The notes below the pieces were generated by a model. The model did not search any database. It was not told where the DNA came from and worked only from the letters and a program-made list of their open reading frames with translations. A stretch of DNA of 31,677 bases from a virus. The position numbers were made by a program, and so were the translations under genes. Each line of letters opens with the position of its first letter. The first letter of the stretch is position 1. Positions 25,509 to 31,677 of this stretch are shown here, piece after piece. The stretch spans positions 1-31,677 of IMG/VR virus record IMGVR_UViG_3300025120_014927. One strand, 5' to 3'.

Positions 25509-26239
25509 AAAAAAGCGAAGAATTATTTAATAAAATAAAAATTACTGAAGATATGTTAGATTATAATGTAGCTAATATATTGATTGGTGATTTCAACAAA
25601 ACTTATGACCCATATACTAAAATAAATAGAAAAAATTTAGCATATAATGAGAAATATAAAAATACTATTTTAGGTATATATTTTAGACACCCATATATAT
25701 TAAAAAAATTATATGAACCAGGTTATTCAGGACCTTTACTTAAATTATCTATCGACAAATATATAAAAAAAAATATAGATAATTTGAAACTTCCAGAAAA
25801 GAATGAATTAGTAGTTTATTTTAGATTAGGTGACCATATTGTTAATTGGTATAATAAATATAATTTATTTTTTGATTATAAAAAACTTATAGATAAAAAA
25901 ATAAAGAATAATAACTTTAAAAAAATAACAATCGTAACTAATTTGGCTTTTTGTGGTACTAAAAAACATAAAAAAATTATAACTGACGATATTAAAAAAA
26001 GTTATTTTTATAAAATATTTCAAGAAAAAAATTCCTTTACTTTAAATAAAGCAAACTTAAATATTAATAGAAAAGTATTTATACCTATTTTAGATGAAAT
26101 TACCAACTTATATAAAGATTATGAAATTGATATTGTTTCAAATTATAATCCCGATTACGATATATGTTATTTGTATAAAAATGGTTTTTTAGGAGATTAT
26201 AGAAACTCGTGGTATGGTATTTTTAACTATAATGGTTAA
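25505..26239 (+). CDS. RxGD-type glycosyltransferase-like protein
   Basis: I start at ATG 25505, in an ATGA overlap with the GT32 gene (a TTG nine nt upstream is less likely), giving 244 residues. ELVVYFRLGDHIVNWYN (about 99-115) mirrors the NLRCGDHIVD motif of the minus-strand gene at 17542, suggesting a shared nucleotide-sugar-binding fold of the fucosyltransferase-like type. IDIVSNYNPDYDICYLYKNG near the C-terminus resembles the FYSND...D..LM segment. It is the last gene of the island. Its TAA stop lies inside the next late box. Confidence 0.6.
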   Translation: MKKSEELFNKIKITEDMLDYNVANILIGDFNKTYDPYTKINRKNLAYNEKYKNTILGIYFRHPYILKKLYEPGYSGPLLKLSIDKYIKKNIDNLKLPEKNELVVYFRLGDHIVNWYNKYNLFFDYKKLIDKKIKNNNFKKITIVTNLAFCGTKKHKKIITDDIKKSYFYKIFQEKNSFTLNKANLNINRKVFIPILDEITNLYKDYEIDIVSNYNPDYDICYLYKNGFLGDYRNSWYGIFNYNG

Positions 26240-26242
26240 ATA
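26235..26242 (+). promoter_or_regulatory. late promoter box GTTAAATA
   Basis: The last A is 8 nt before ATG 26250, and the TAA at 26237-26239 is the stop of the island's last gene. It marks the right edge of the island. Confidence 0.45.
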
Positions 26243-26249
26243 GATTATT

Positions 26250-26438
26250 ATGAATGAAGAAAATATTAAAAATATAACTGAGCAGTTTAATTCTTTTGAT
26301 GAAGAAATTCAAAAATTTAACGAAAAGGGTGTTGCTGCTGCAGGTACAAGAGCAAGAAAAGCATTATTAGAAATAGCTAAACTAACAAAAGCTATTAGAA
26401 AAGATATACAAGATGTAAAGAATGCTGATAAAGCATAA
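26250..26438 (+). CDS. HC1 histone H1-like small protein
   Basis: The 62-residue product is helical, with EEIQKFNEKG followed by AAAGTRARKALLEIAKL and TKAIRKDIQDVKN. This matches the pattern of bacterial histone H1-like Hc1 proteins, especially the Bacteroidetes type (EKGNxAAGTRVRKxMQEL...IRxxVQ), which bind and compact DNA. It could help package or protect phage DNA, or alter host nucleoid structure. It is flanked by late boxes on both sides and lies just outside the glycan island. Composition returns toward that of the phage core genes. Confidence 0.75.
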   Translation: MNEENIKNITEQFNSFDEEIQKFNEKGVAAAGTRARKALLEIAKLTKAIRKDIQDVKNADKA

Positions 26439-26441
26439 ATA
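26434..26441 (+). promoter_or_regulatory. late promoter box CATAAATA
   Basis: The last A lies 6 nt before the GTG at 26447. The stop codon of the HC1-like gene (26436-26438) is inside the box. Confidence 0.5.
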
Positions 26442-26446
26442 ATAAT

Positions 26447-26878
26447 GTGATTACTTTTAAAAAATTCTTTGAGTCTAATAAACCTCTCGGTTTAATAGAA
26501 ACTATAACATTTGAAGAATTAGGTCCCATTGAAGCTAAAATCGATAGCGGCAATGGGGCTTATAATGTCTTGCATGGTGTTAATATTCAAGACAATAATC
26601 AACAGGTAACTTTTGATACAGTTAATGATAAAACTATTACCAAACCTATAAAAGAATATATTGATATCAATGTAGGTTCAGGTCCAGATGGAGAGCCTAC
26701 TATTGATAACCGCCCTGTTGTTGAATTTGATATTGAAATCGGTGGTAAGACATACCCTAATACTAAATTTTCTATAGGTTCAAGAGAAGATAATGAATAT
26801 AAAATACTCGTAGGTAAAGAGTTTATAGAACAACTTGGTGGTGTGATCGATGTAAGTAAAGAAGGTAATTTAGATTGA
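26447..26878 (+). CDS. retropepsin-like aspartyl protease (ATP-dependent zinc protease family) with leader
   Basis: The 143-residue product starts at GTG and begins MITFKKFFE|SNKPLG, a leader of the same type as those at 4860-10106. The body has KIDSGNGAYNVLHG (31-44), with the DSG active-site triad as in aspartyl proteases, and VVEFDIEIGGKTYPNTKFS plus ILVGKEFIEQLGG. This is the layout of the family called putative ATP-dependent zinc protease (RimK-associated). A single DSG means it should dimerise. The leader suggests it is carried in the head; a target could be prohead or host protein. The start is chosen by the late box 6 nt upstream. Confidence 0.75.
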   Translation: MITFKKFFESNKPLGLIETITFEELGPIEAKIDSGNGAYNVLHGVNIQDNNQQVTFDTVNDKTITKPIKEYIDINVGSGPDGEPTIDNRPVVEFDIEIGGKTYPNTKFSIGSREDNEYKILVGKEFIEQLGGVIDVSKEGNLD

Positions 26879-26882
26879 ATGA

Positions 26883-27725
26883 ATGTTAAAAAACCCGTAT
26901 ATATTATTTCATTTAAATAAAAAATTTAATTTAAAAGATAAAAAAATAAAATGTATAAATGAAAATGTTTTATTATTTGATAAAAAAATTATTAAAGCAG
27001 AAAGTCAAATTTTTAAAATATTAATTGATGATATAAAAAAAATCTATAAAATTTATAATAATAAATTTTTACCTAATTATAAATTTTTATGTAAAGAAAA
27101 TATATATTATTATGATTTAACCTCAGGTAATCTTTTATCACACCACAAATGTAATTTTTTAAATAAACGAAAACTTTATAATAATATTATAGAATTTATA
27201 AAAAAAACTAAAAGTATAAAAACTAAAAATTTTAATAAAATATCAAAAAATCAAACAGAAATAAAAAGTGATAATATTTCTTTTATTTTTTTAGAAAAAC
27301 AATATATACAACAGTTTAGTAAAAAAAATATAAAATTATACAATGACATTATAATTTTGTATAACTCAATAAAAGGTAAAAAATTAAAAAGTCATAAAAA
27401 AATGCTGTTTTACATTGACTTTAATTATCATAATTTTATTATTGATGAAAAATATAATATAACAAGAATTGATTTATCAGAAGGTTTATCTTTTTATGAT
27501 TATTTACAAGTTATACCATACTATATTGCATTACTCTGGAAAACTAATGATATTAATTTAGTAAAAAAGGGTATAATAGAATGCAATTTAAAGCGTGAAA
27601 AAGATATAATTTTAAAAATGTCTTTTATATTATATTGTTTATATATGTTTCGTAGTTTTAAAAAATCACCTAAAGATTTAAAATTTAATAGAAATATATT
27701 TAAAACAATAAAATCTTTATCTTAA
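26883..27725 (+). CDS. kinase-like (APH/choline-kinase-type) protein, possibly catalytically altered
   Basis: The 280-residue product is very AT-rich in coding and Lys/Asn/Ile-rich. FYIDFNYHNFIIDEKYNITR (177-196) followed by IDLSEG resembles the phosphotransferase core HxDxxxxN...hDhS: Asp179, Asn184 and Asp197 are present, but the His position is Ile178. Hence it may be an aminoglycoside-phosphotransferase-like kinase of a small molecule or sugar, or a degenerate relative. Its composition and character match the glycan island, so it may be a displaced island gene. It converges on folE2 with a 9-nt overlap. Confidence 0.58.
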   Translation: MLKNPYILFHLNKKFNLKDKKIKCINENVLLFDKKIIKAESQIFKILIDDIKKIYKIYNNKFLPNYKFLCKENIYYYDLTSGNLLSHHKCNFLNKRKLYNNIIEFIKKTKSIKTKNFNKISKNQTEIKSDNISFIFLEKQYIQQFSKKNIKLYNDIIILYNSIKGKKLKSHKKMLFYIDFNYHNFIIDEKYNITRIDLSEGLSFYDYLQVIPYYIALLWKTNDINLVKKGIIECNLKREKDIILKMSFILYCLYMFRSFKKSPKDLKFNRNIFKTIKSLS

Positions 27726-28769
27726 ACCAGTAGTTTCAAATACATCTCTTGCAACACCTGCTGAAAAGCCTCCTTCAACACCTTTAACTATAACTGATAT
27801 AGCATTATGACTATGTAGACTTTCATTATGAGATGCTACAATCTTAAAGTCTTTAATACGAGACTCACTACTAAGCTTTTCATACATTAAACGTACCGCA
27901 TCTTCAACAAACTTTAGATTAGAACCATTTAGTTCAGCAAACGCTTGCTCATCTTCTCTCTTAACCATAACTTGAGTCTCAGTTTGTAAAGCAGCTAAGC
28001 ATAACTCTTGTATATCTTCTACCCATAACATATCGTCAAACTTAACACTAACTCTTGCAACACTTCGTTGGCTATGAGGTACAGTAGCACGGTTACGATA
28101 CTTCTCAGCATGCTCACTCAATTCAAAGCTACAAGGACATGCAGATGAATATACAAAGTCAAAGTGAATATACTTCTTAAATTCTCCATCCTTAGTTACA
28201 TCACCTTCAAATACTACATCATAATATTGATAACCTTCTAACCCACTACGTAAACTAGTTTGCTTAATAGGATATGAAATTTTAAGCATAATTCTTGAGT
28301 CGAAGCATTTAAGATTCTCTCTATACGACTCTAATACATCTTTAATATTATTAATACTAAAAATATCATCCTTATGGTCATAAAAACTTCTCATTATACG
28401 AGACATATTAATGCCTTTCTTATGAGCTTCTAAACTAACACTACCAGTTACACTAGTTTCAAGATTAATGGTCTTACCATCTCTCTTCTTATATGTTAGA
28501 GGTAACTTAAAATTATGTATACCTACTTGTTGAATAGGTACTGCAGCCCCTTGAATTAAACTTGATGGTCCATTCTGTAGGTCAGGTAGCGATGAAATAT
28601 ATTTTCTATCAGCTTTAACCTTATTATCATAAACTCTAATAGGTGGAAAATAACCCTTACTATATTCTTCACCCATTAATTCTTTTGCAATAATATCTTT
28701 TTCACCAGTAAGTTCACTTTCACTTACATCATCACCTAACCACTCATAATTATTATTTTTATCGGACAT
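27717..28769 (-). CDS. folE2: GTP cyclohydrolase FolE2 (type IB)
   Basis: The 350-residue product shows the FolE2 motif set: VGIHNFKLPLTY (82-93), KGINMSRIMRSF (118-129), SACPCS with the active-site Cys (209-214), HSQRS (232-236) and ESLHSHNA (316-323). FolE2 makes dihydroneopterin triphosphate from GTP, the first step of both folate and 7-deazaguanine (preQ0) synthesis. With QueD 1.3 kb away, a phage 7-deazaguanine DNA-modification or queuosine pathway is plausible; QueE and QueC are not in the window. A sigma70-like promoter with -10 exactly 6 nt upstream drives it. About 60 extra N-terminal residues precede the conserved core. Confidence 0.92.
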   Translation of the reverse strand: MSDKNNNYEWLGDDVSESELTGEKDIIAKELMGEEYSKGYFPPIRVYDNKVKADRKYISSLPDLQNGPSSLIQGAAVPIQQVGIHNFKLPLTYKKRDGKTINLETSVTGSVSLEAHKKGINMSRIMRSFYDHKDDIFSINNIKDVLESYRENLKCFDSRIMLKISYPIKQTSLRSGLEGYQYYDVVFEGDVTKDGEFKKYIHFDFVYSSACPCSFELSEHAEKYRNRATVPHSQRSVARVSVKFDDMLWVEDIQELCLAALQTETQVMVKREDEQAFAELNGSNLKFVEDAVRLMYEKLSSESRIKDFKIVASHNESLHSHNAISVIVKGVEGGFSAGVARDVFETTGLR

Positions 28770-28775
28770 ATATCT

Positions 28776-28803
28776 ATTATACCGTATAGATTAAATATTT
28801 CAA
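28776..28803 (-). promoter_or_regulatory. sigma70-like early promoter for folE2
   Basis: On the minus strand TTGAAA (28803-28798), a 16-nt spacer and TATAAT (28781-28776) stand 6 nt before ATG 28769. A plus-strand late box (28790-28797) lies inside the spacer. Confidence 0.72.
28790..28797 (+). promoter_or_regulatory. late promoter box ATTAAATA
   Basis: The last A is 6 nt before ATG 28803. It overlaps the spacer of the folE2 early promoter on the other strand. Confidence 0.55.
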
Positions 28804-29963
28804 TGACCGATAAAGAATTATTTGAGAAAGTTGAAAACAAATTTTTACCTGAAAAATCTCTTAAATTAGAAAGATTTAATAAAACAAAATTTCAAAAAGT
28901 TTTAAACGAAATAAGAGGACCATCTTCTCCAGGCAATGTAGGTGCAGGAGTAGGTAGTTTTTTAAATAGAGCTGCTGCAGCTATTCCTGGTACAAGAGGG
29001 TATAGAATGAGAAGTGCAGAAGCTAGAAAACAAGAAGCTTTAGCAAAACAAGAAGAATTAAAAGCTCAACAATCTGAAAAAGATTTGCAAGGTGGTGGTT
29101 CAAAAAAAATGAGTGAAACTACTGCTAAATTTTATGAAGCCAACCCTCAATTTGCTACAGCCTATGATTTAGCTAAACAAGGTAAAACATTATCATCTGA
29201 ACAACAAAGACTTTATAATAAAATTTTAAAACAAATTGATACTATTGAATCAGGTAAAGTGCAAAAAGCTGGTAAGCAAGAAGCTCAAAAAGAAAATAAA
29301 AATATAGCTGGTGAACGTATACTTAAAAGATTGAGTGCAACTGCCCCGAATATAACTAAATTTTTAATTGATCCAAAGAATAAAGCAACAAAAGATTTAT
29401 ATATAAAATATATTCTACAAGATGATGCATTAGGTATACCTACTGAAAAAGAAATAGTACAACTTGCACAAAATTTAACTAAAATATTGCAAGCTAATGT
29501 TACTGAAATTAATAACTTTAAAAGATTTATTAGGGATCAATACTCGCTCCAAGATAAAGGAGCTGGTCTAATTAAATTATTACCAAGTGCTCCTAGTAAA
29601 GATAAGGGTACAGGTAAAACTAAAAAAATTACCTTAAGACCAGAAACTGTTCAACATTTTATTAAAAAAGATATTGAAAAGTCAGGTAGAACAATAGCAG
29701 ATCAAATGAAAGAAATGGTAAGACAAGCTAATAAAAAATATAAAGAAGGTAATTTAGTCAAAGGTACTGGTAAACCACCAGCAAATTATAAAATTATGGA
29801 TATTAATAATGAAACCGGTCTTATAACAGTACGAAGTGTAAACGATAATAGACCGTATTATAAATTTGCAAAAGATTTAGGTGAAGTAATAGAAAAGGGT
29901 GCACGACAACCAGAACTAAATTTACCGGAGAGCTTCGACCAAGTTATAAAAAGATATAGATAA
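28803..29963 (+). CDS. hypothetical late protein, possibly virion-associated
   Basis: The 386-residue product is not recognised. It has a helical N-terminus with KTKFQKVLNE (about 27-36), which resembles the packaged-protein leaders but sits internally. A Gly/Ala-rich segment (GNVGAGVGSFLNRAAAAIPG) and a coiled-coil-like Ala/Glu/Lys stretch (SAEARKQEALAKQEELKAQQ) follow. The C-terminal half is basic. No enzymatic motif is visible. The late box and composition resemble the genes at 2.7-10.9 kb, suggesting a head-interior or structural role by inference. Confidence 0.66.
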   Translation: MTDKELFEKVENKFLPEKSLKLERFNKTKFQKVLNEIRGPSSPGNVGAGVGSFLNRAAAAIPGTRGYRMRSAEARKQEALAKQEELKAQQSEKDLQGGGSKKMSETTAKFYEANPQFATAYDLAKQGKTLSSEQQRLYNKILKQIDTIESGKVQKAGKQEAQKENKNIAGERILKRLSATAPNITKFLIDPKNKATKDLYIKYILQDDALGIPTEKEIVQLAQNLTKILQANVTEINNFKRFIRDQYSLQDKGAGLIKLLPSAPSKDKGTGKTKKITLRPETVQHFIKKDIEKSGRTIADQMKEMVRQANKKYKEGNLVKGTGKPPANYKIMDINNETGLITVRSVNDNRPYYKFAKDLGEVIEKGARQPELNLPESFDQVIKRYR

Positions 29964-30018
29964 TTATCTCGTCCCTTCTCTCTTATCTAAAGATATTATA
30001 AATTTTTTTTTTATAGAG

Positions 30019-30046
30019 TCAACTATTATTTAAAAAAAAGTTGATT
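30019..30046 (+). terminator. possible stem-loop terminator after the 28803 gene
   Basis: TCAACT (30019-30024) pairs with AGTTGA (30039-30044) across a 14-nt A-rich loop and is followed by TTTT. The stem is short and overlaps the queD -35 region, so this is tentative. The rest of the 111-nt gap (29964-30074) is AT-rich with a run of ten T at 30003-30012. Confidence 0.3.
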
Positions 30047-30068
30047 TTCATTAAATTGTTATCATAAT
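30041..30068 (+). promoter_or_regulatory. sigma70-like promoter for queD
   Basis: TTGATT (30041-30046), a 16-nt spacer and CATAAT (30063-30068) stand 6 nt before ATG 30075, the same geometry as the three minus-strand early promoters. Confidence 0.6.
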
Positions 30069-30074
30069 AATAGT

Positions 30075-30728
30075 ATGAGATATGTATCAACAAAAATTAT
30101 ACCGATGGGTAGTACAGCCTTTCGTCAGTGGAGAGCAGATAGTCATTGTAAATTAATTCATGGCTATAGATTGCAATGTAAGTTATGGTTTACAGCAGAT
30201 GAATTAGATCAAAAGAATTGGATTTATGATTTTGGTGGTTGTAAAGAGATTAAAAATCTTTTAGAGAAGCAATATGATCATACAACTGTAGTAGCTGCTG
30301 ATGACCCAGAGTTAGATACATTTAAGTTAATGTCTGAAAAGGGTATGATTGATTTACGTATTGCTGATAAAGGTGTTGGTATTGAAAGAACTGCTGAATG
30401 GGTATATGAAAATGCAAATAAGCTTGTAACCGAACAAACTAATAACCGTGTAAGAGTTATTAAAGTAGAAGTTTGGGAGCATGAAGGTAATAGTGCTATA
30501 TATGAAGAATTATTGAATACAATTAAAGATGAAGGTCATCTTCAAAATGTAGATACTGCTAAAAGTCTCCATGAACTAAAAGAACAGGAAATAGAAGCCT
30601 CAGCTATTATTAATGATGAAGTTAGAAATGAACCGGTAGAAGATCAAGGTCCGAAAACACCTCCTCTATATAACCAAACATCAAAAGGTATTGGTAACCC
30701 ATTCGCTGGTACTTCATGGGGTAACTAG
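30075..30728 (+). CDS. queD: QueD-like 6-carboxytetrahydropterin synthase (HGY variant)
   Basis: The 217-residue product has AFRQWRADSHCKLIHGYRL (15-33), WIYDFGG (49-55), DHTTVVA (68-74) and KVEVWEHEGNSA (130-141), the segment order of QueD/PTPS enzymes. The zinc-binding HGH is HGY here (His29-Gly-Tyr31), a variant I associate with some alphaproteobacterial and phage QueD-like proteins. A C-terminal extension of about 60 residues is poorly conserved. It would convert dihydroneopterin triphosphate (from FolE2) into 6-carboxytetrahydropterin toward preQ0. It lies 2 nt upstream of the next small gene. Confidence 0.85.
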   Translation: MRYVSTKIIPMGSTAFRQWRADSHCKLIHGYRLQCKLWFTADELDQKNWIYDFGGCKEIKNLLEKQYDHTTVVAADDPELDTFKLMSEKGMIDLRIADKGVGIERTAEWVYENANKLVTEQTNNRVRVIKVEVWEHEGNSAIYEELLNTIKDEGHLQNVDTAKSLHELKEQEIEASAIINDEVRNEPVEDQGPKTPPLYNQTSKGIGNPFAGTSWGN

Positions 30729-30730
30729 TA

Positions 30731-31000
30731 ATGGATATAGGGGACGTTTATCAAAATAATGTAAACAAAAACCCTGTTATACAAACTGGTATATCTAGCG
30801 GTATACCTTCTACTAGAGAACGTGACCCACAACAAGTTAAACTAGAACAGGATGTGTTTAGTAAGATGGTAGAGGTATCTCAACCTCAAGAACAGGAACA
30901 AAAAAAAGACCTACCTAATATTAATTTACAACAGGTAGGTCTTGCTCAAGCTATGAAAGAATTATTGGATAGTGTTGAGTCTTCCGACGATAAATCTTAA
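30731..31000 (+). CDS. small hypothetical protein overlapping the phoH terminator
   Basis: The 89-residue product is hydrophilic, Gln/Glu/Asp-rich and not recognised. It follows queD by 2 nt, so it is probably cotranscribed. Its 3' part contains the minus-strand terminator of phoH (30901-30943), where the stem-loop encodes KDLPNINLQQVGLA. It also overlaps the end of phoH by 39 nt in convergent orientation. The reading frame has a normal phage composition, so I treat it as real. Confidence 0.6.
   Translation: MDIGDVYQNNVNKNPVIQTGISSGIPSTRERDPQQVKLEQDVFSKMVEVSQPQEQEQKKDLPNINLQQVGLAQAMKELLDSVESSDDKS
30901..30943 (-). terminator. intrinsic terminator of phoH, inside a convergent gene
   Basis: On the minus strand an 11-bp perfect stem (AAGACCTACCT / AGGTAGGTCTT, 30943-30933 and 30916-30906) with a 16-nt loop is followed directly by seven U (30907-30901 as A on plus). 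It lies 19 nt beyond the phoH stop. Confidence 0.75.
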
Positions 31001-31677
31001 AATTTTACTTCTAACAATATCTTCTTCATCAAATTTAAACGTCGATATACCTTCATCTTCACATACCGGGTCATTAAAAGCTTTTAATATGCTTTTAAAC
31101 CCACTTTTTACACCGATATCAGCTTGCTGTGTATCTCCAACCACTAGATATTTACTATCCTCACCAAAACGTGTTAAAATAGTAGTTAGTTCGGAATTTG
31201 TCATATTTTGCGCTTCATCAATAATAACGCAAGCATTTTTAAATGTAAGACCTCTTGTAAAGTTAACCGGTATACACTTAATATAACCTTTATTCATTAG
31301 ATTACCACCAGCCCCTGCAGTTGTTATTTCTTCAAGTTTATCAATCAAAGGCATTGACCATGGAGCAAATTTTTCTTCTAACTCACCTGGTAACGCACCC
31401 ATACTTCTAGAAGCACTTTCAACAATAGACCTAATATAAATTATATTATCTATTTGTTTTCTATTTAGCATTTTTAATGCTGTTAATACAGCCAGATATG
31501 TTTTTGCTGTACCTGCTGGACCGTCGACCATACACATTCGGGTATCTTGATTTAAGGCTTTAACTAAAAAATCTACCTGATTTGGTGTCAATTTATAGTC
31601 TTCATTTATTTTGAAGTCTAAATCCCAATTTACATTTGGTTGTTCGACTGTACTATCAGAGACTGAATCTATATAAT
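30962..31677 (-). CDS. phoH: PhoH-like ATPase (partial, N-terminus outside window)
   Basis: The reading frame stays open to the right edge, so the gene is cut there; a TTG at 31591 is unlikely to be the start. The visible 238 codons hold Walker A GPAGTAKT, a SIVESASRSMGALPGELEEK segment typical of PhoH, the Walker B-like VIIDEAQN and VVGDTQQADIG. PhoH-like proteins are common in marine phages. They are ATPases, some with helicase or RNA-associated roles, and their phage function is unsettled. A strong terminator follows on the minus strand. Confidence 0.9.
   Translation of the reverse strand, partial: YIDSVSDSTVEQPNVNWDLDFKINEDYKLTPNQVDFLVKALNQDTRMCMVDGPAGTAKTYLAVLTALKMLNRKQIDNIIYIRSIVESASRSMGALPGELEEKFAPWSMPLIDKLEEITTAGAGGNLMNKGYIKCIPVNFTRGLTFKNACVIIDEAQNMTNSELTTILTRFGEDSKYLVVGDTQQADIGVKSGFKSILKAFNDPVCEDEGISTFKFDEEDIVRSKILRFIVGRLNTIQ

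Noticed and set aside
27717-27740. Stem-loop at the convergent end of the kinase-like gene and folE2 (AAAC/GTTT)
   Set aside because: Only a 4-bp stem without a U-run; not enough for a terminator call.
31589-31591. TTG at 31591 as the start of phoH
   Set aside because: The frame stays open to the window edge and no promoter is seen; the gene more likely starts outside the window.
1-31677. tRNA genes, CRISPR arrays, insertion sequences, attachment sites
   Set aside because: No cloverleaf-like sequence, regularly spaced repeats, transposase or integrase was visible. Most repeats are AT-rich simple sequence.

Overview
The window looks like part of the genome of a T4-like myovirus, probably marine and infecting a low-GC bacterium. 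The replication/recombination genes are recognisable and in T4-like association: a gp47/Mre11-type nuclease subunit overlapping a gp55-type late sigma factor, then UvsW and UvsY, all on the minus strand. QueD, FolE2 and PhoH-type genes at the right end also fit marine T4-like phages. The DNA is very AT-rich, genes are packed with 1-20 nt overlaps, and Shine-Dalgarno sequences are almost absent. The host cannot be named from the sequence; a SAR11-like or Bacteroidetes-like host would both fit.

Layout. (1) 1-2664, minus: gp47-like (partial), gp55-like, uvsW, uvsY. (2) 2686-10892, mostly plus: late genes that look like virion genes. Many have a short N-terminal leader ending in hydrophobic-x-Glu, like the capsid-targeting propeptides of T4 internal proteins. 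They include a PD-(D/E)XK-like protein, a ligase-like/HxGH nucleotidyltransferase fusion, a Cys/Asp-rich acidic protein and several very basic small proteins, followed by a probable fibre or decoration protein. (3) 10901-26239: an AT-extreme accessory island with five radical SAM proteins (two of them tandem paralogues), at least four glycosyltransferase-like proteins, two NAD-dependent epimerases, a two-gene transketolase, a PIG-L deacetylase and a CE4 polysaccharide deacetylase. It is probably a glycan or glycoconjugate pathway. (4) 26250-29963: an HC1 histone-like protein, a leader-bearing aspartyl protease, a kinase-like protein, FolE2 (minus) and a late hypothetical protein. (5) 30075-31677: QueD-like protein, a small protein, and a PhoH-like ATPase (minus) that runs off the right edge.

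Regulation is unusually legible. A T4-late-like box ending in TAAATA precedes many genes, usually with its last A exactly 6 nt before the start codon. Four sigma70-like promoters (TTG-N3, 16-nt spacer, TATAAT or CATAAT) precede gp55, uvsY, folE2 and queD, again with exactly 6 nt between the -10 box and the start codon. Both geometries place transcription start on the start codon, so the phage may use leaderless mRNAs widely. Two divergent gene pairs share a near-palindromic double late box. The glycan island carries these late boxes, so its genes are probably expressed with virion genes under the gp55 sigma factor encoded in the same window.

The best candidates for something new are the leaderless early/late promoter architecture, the set of capsid-targeted enzymes, and the late-expressed radical SAM/glycan island.
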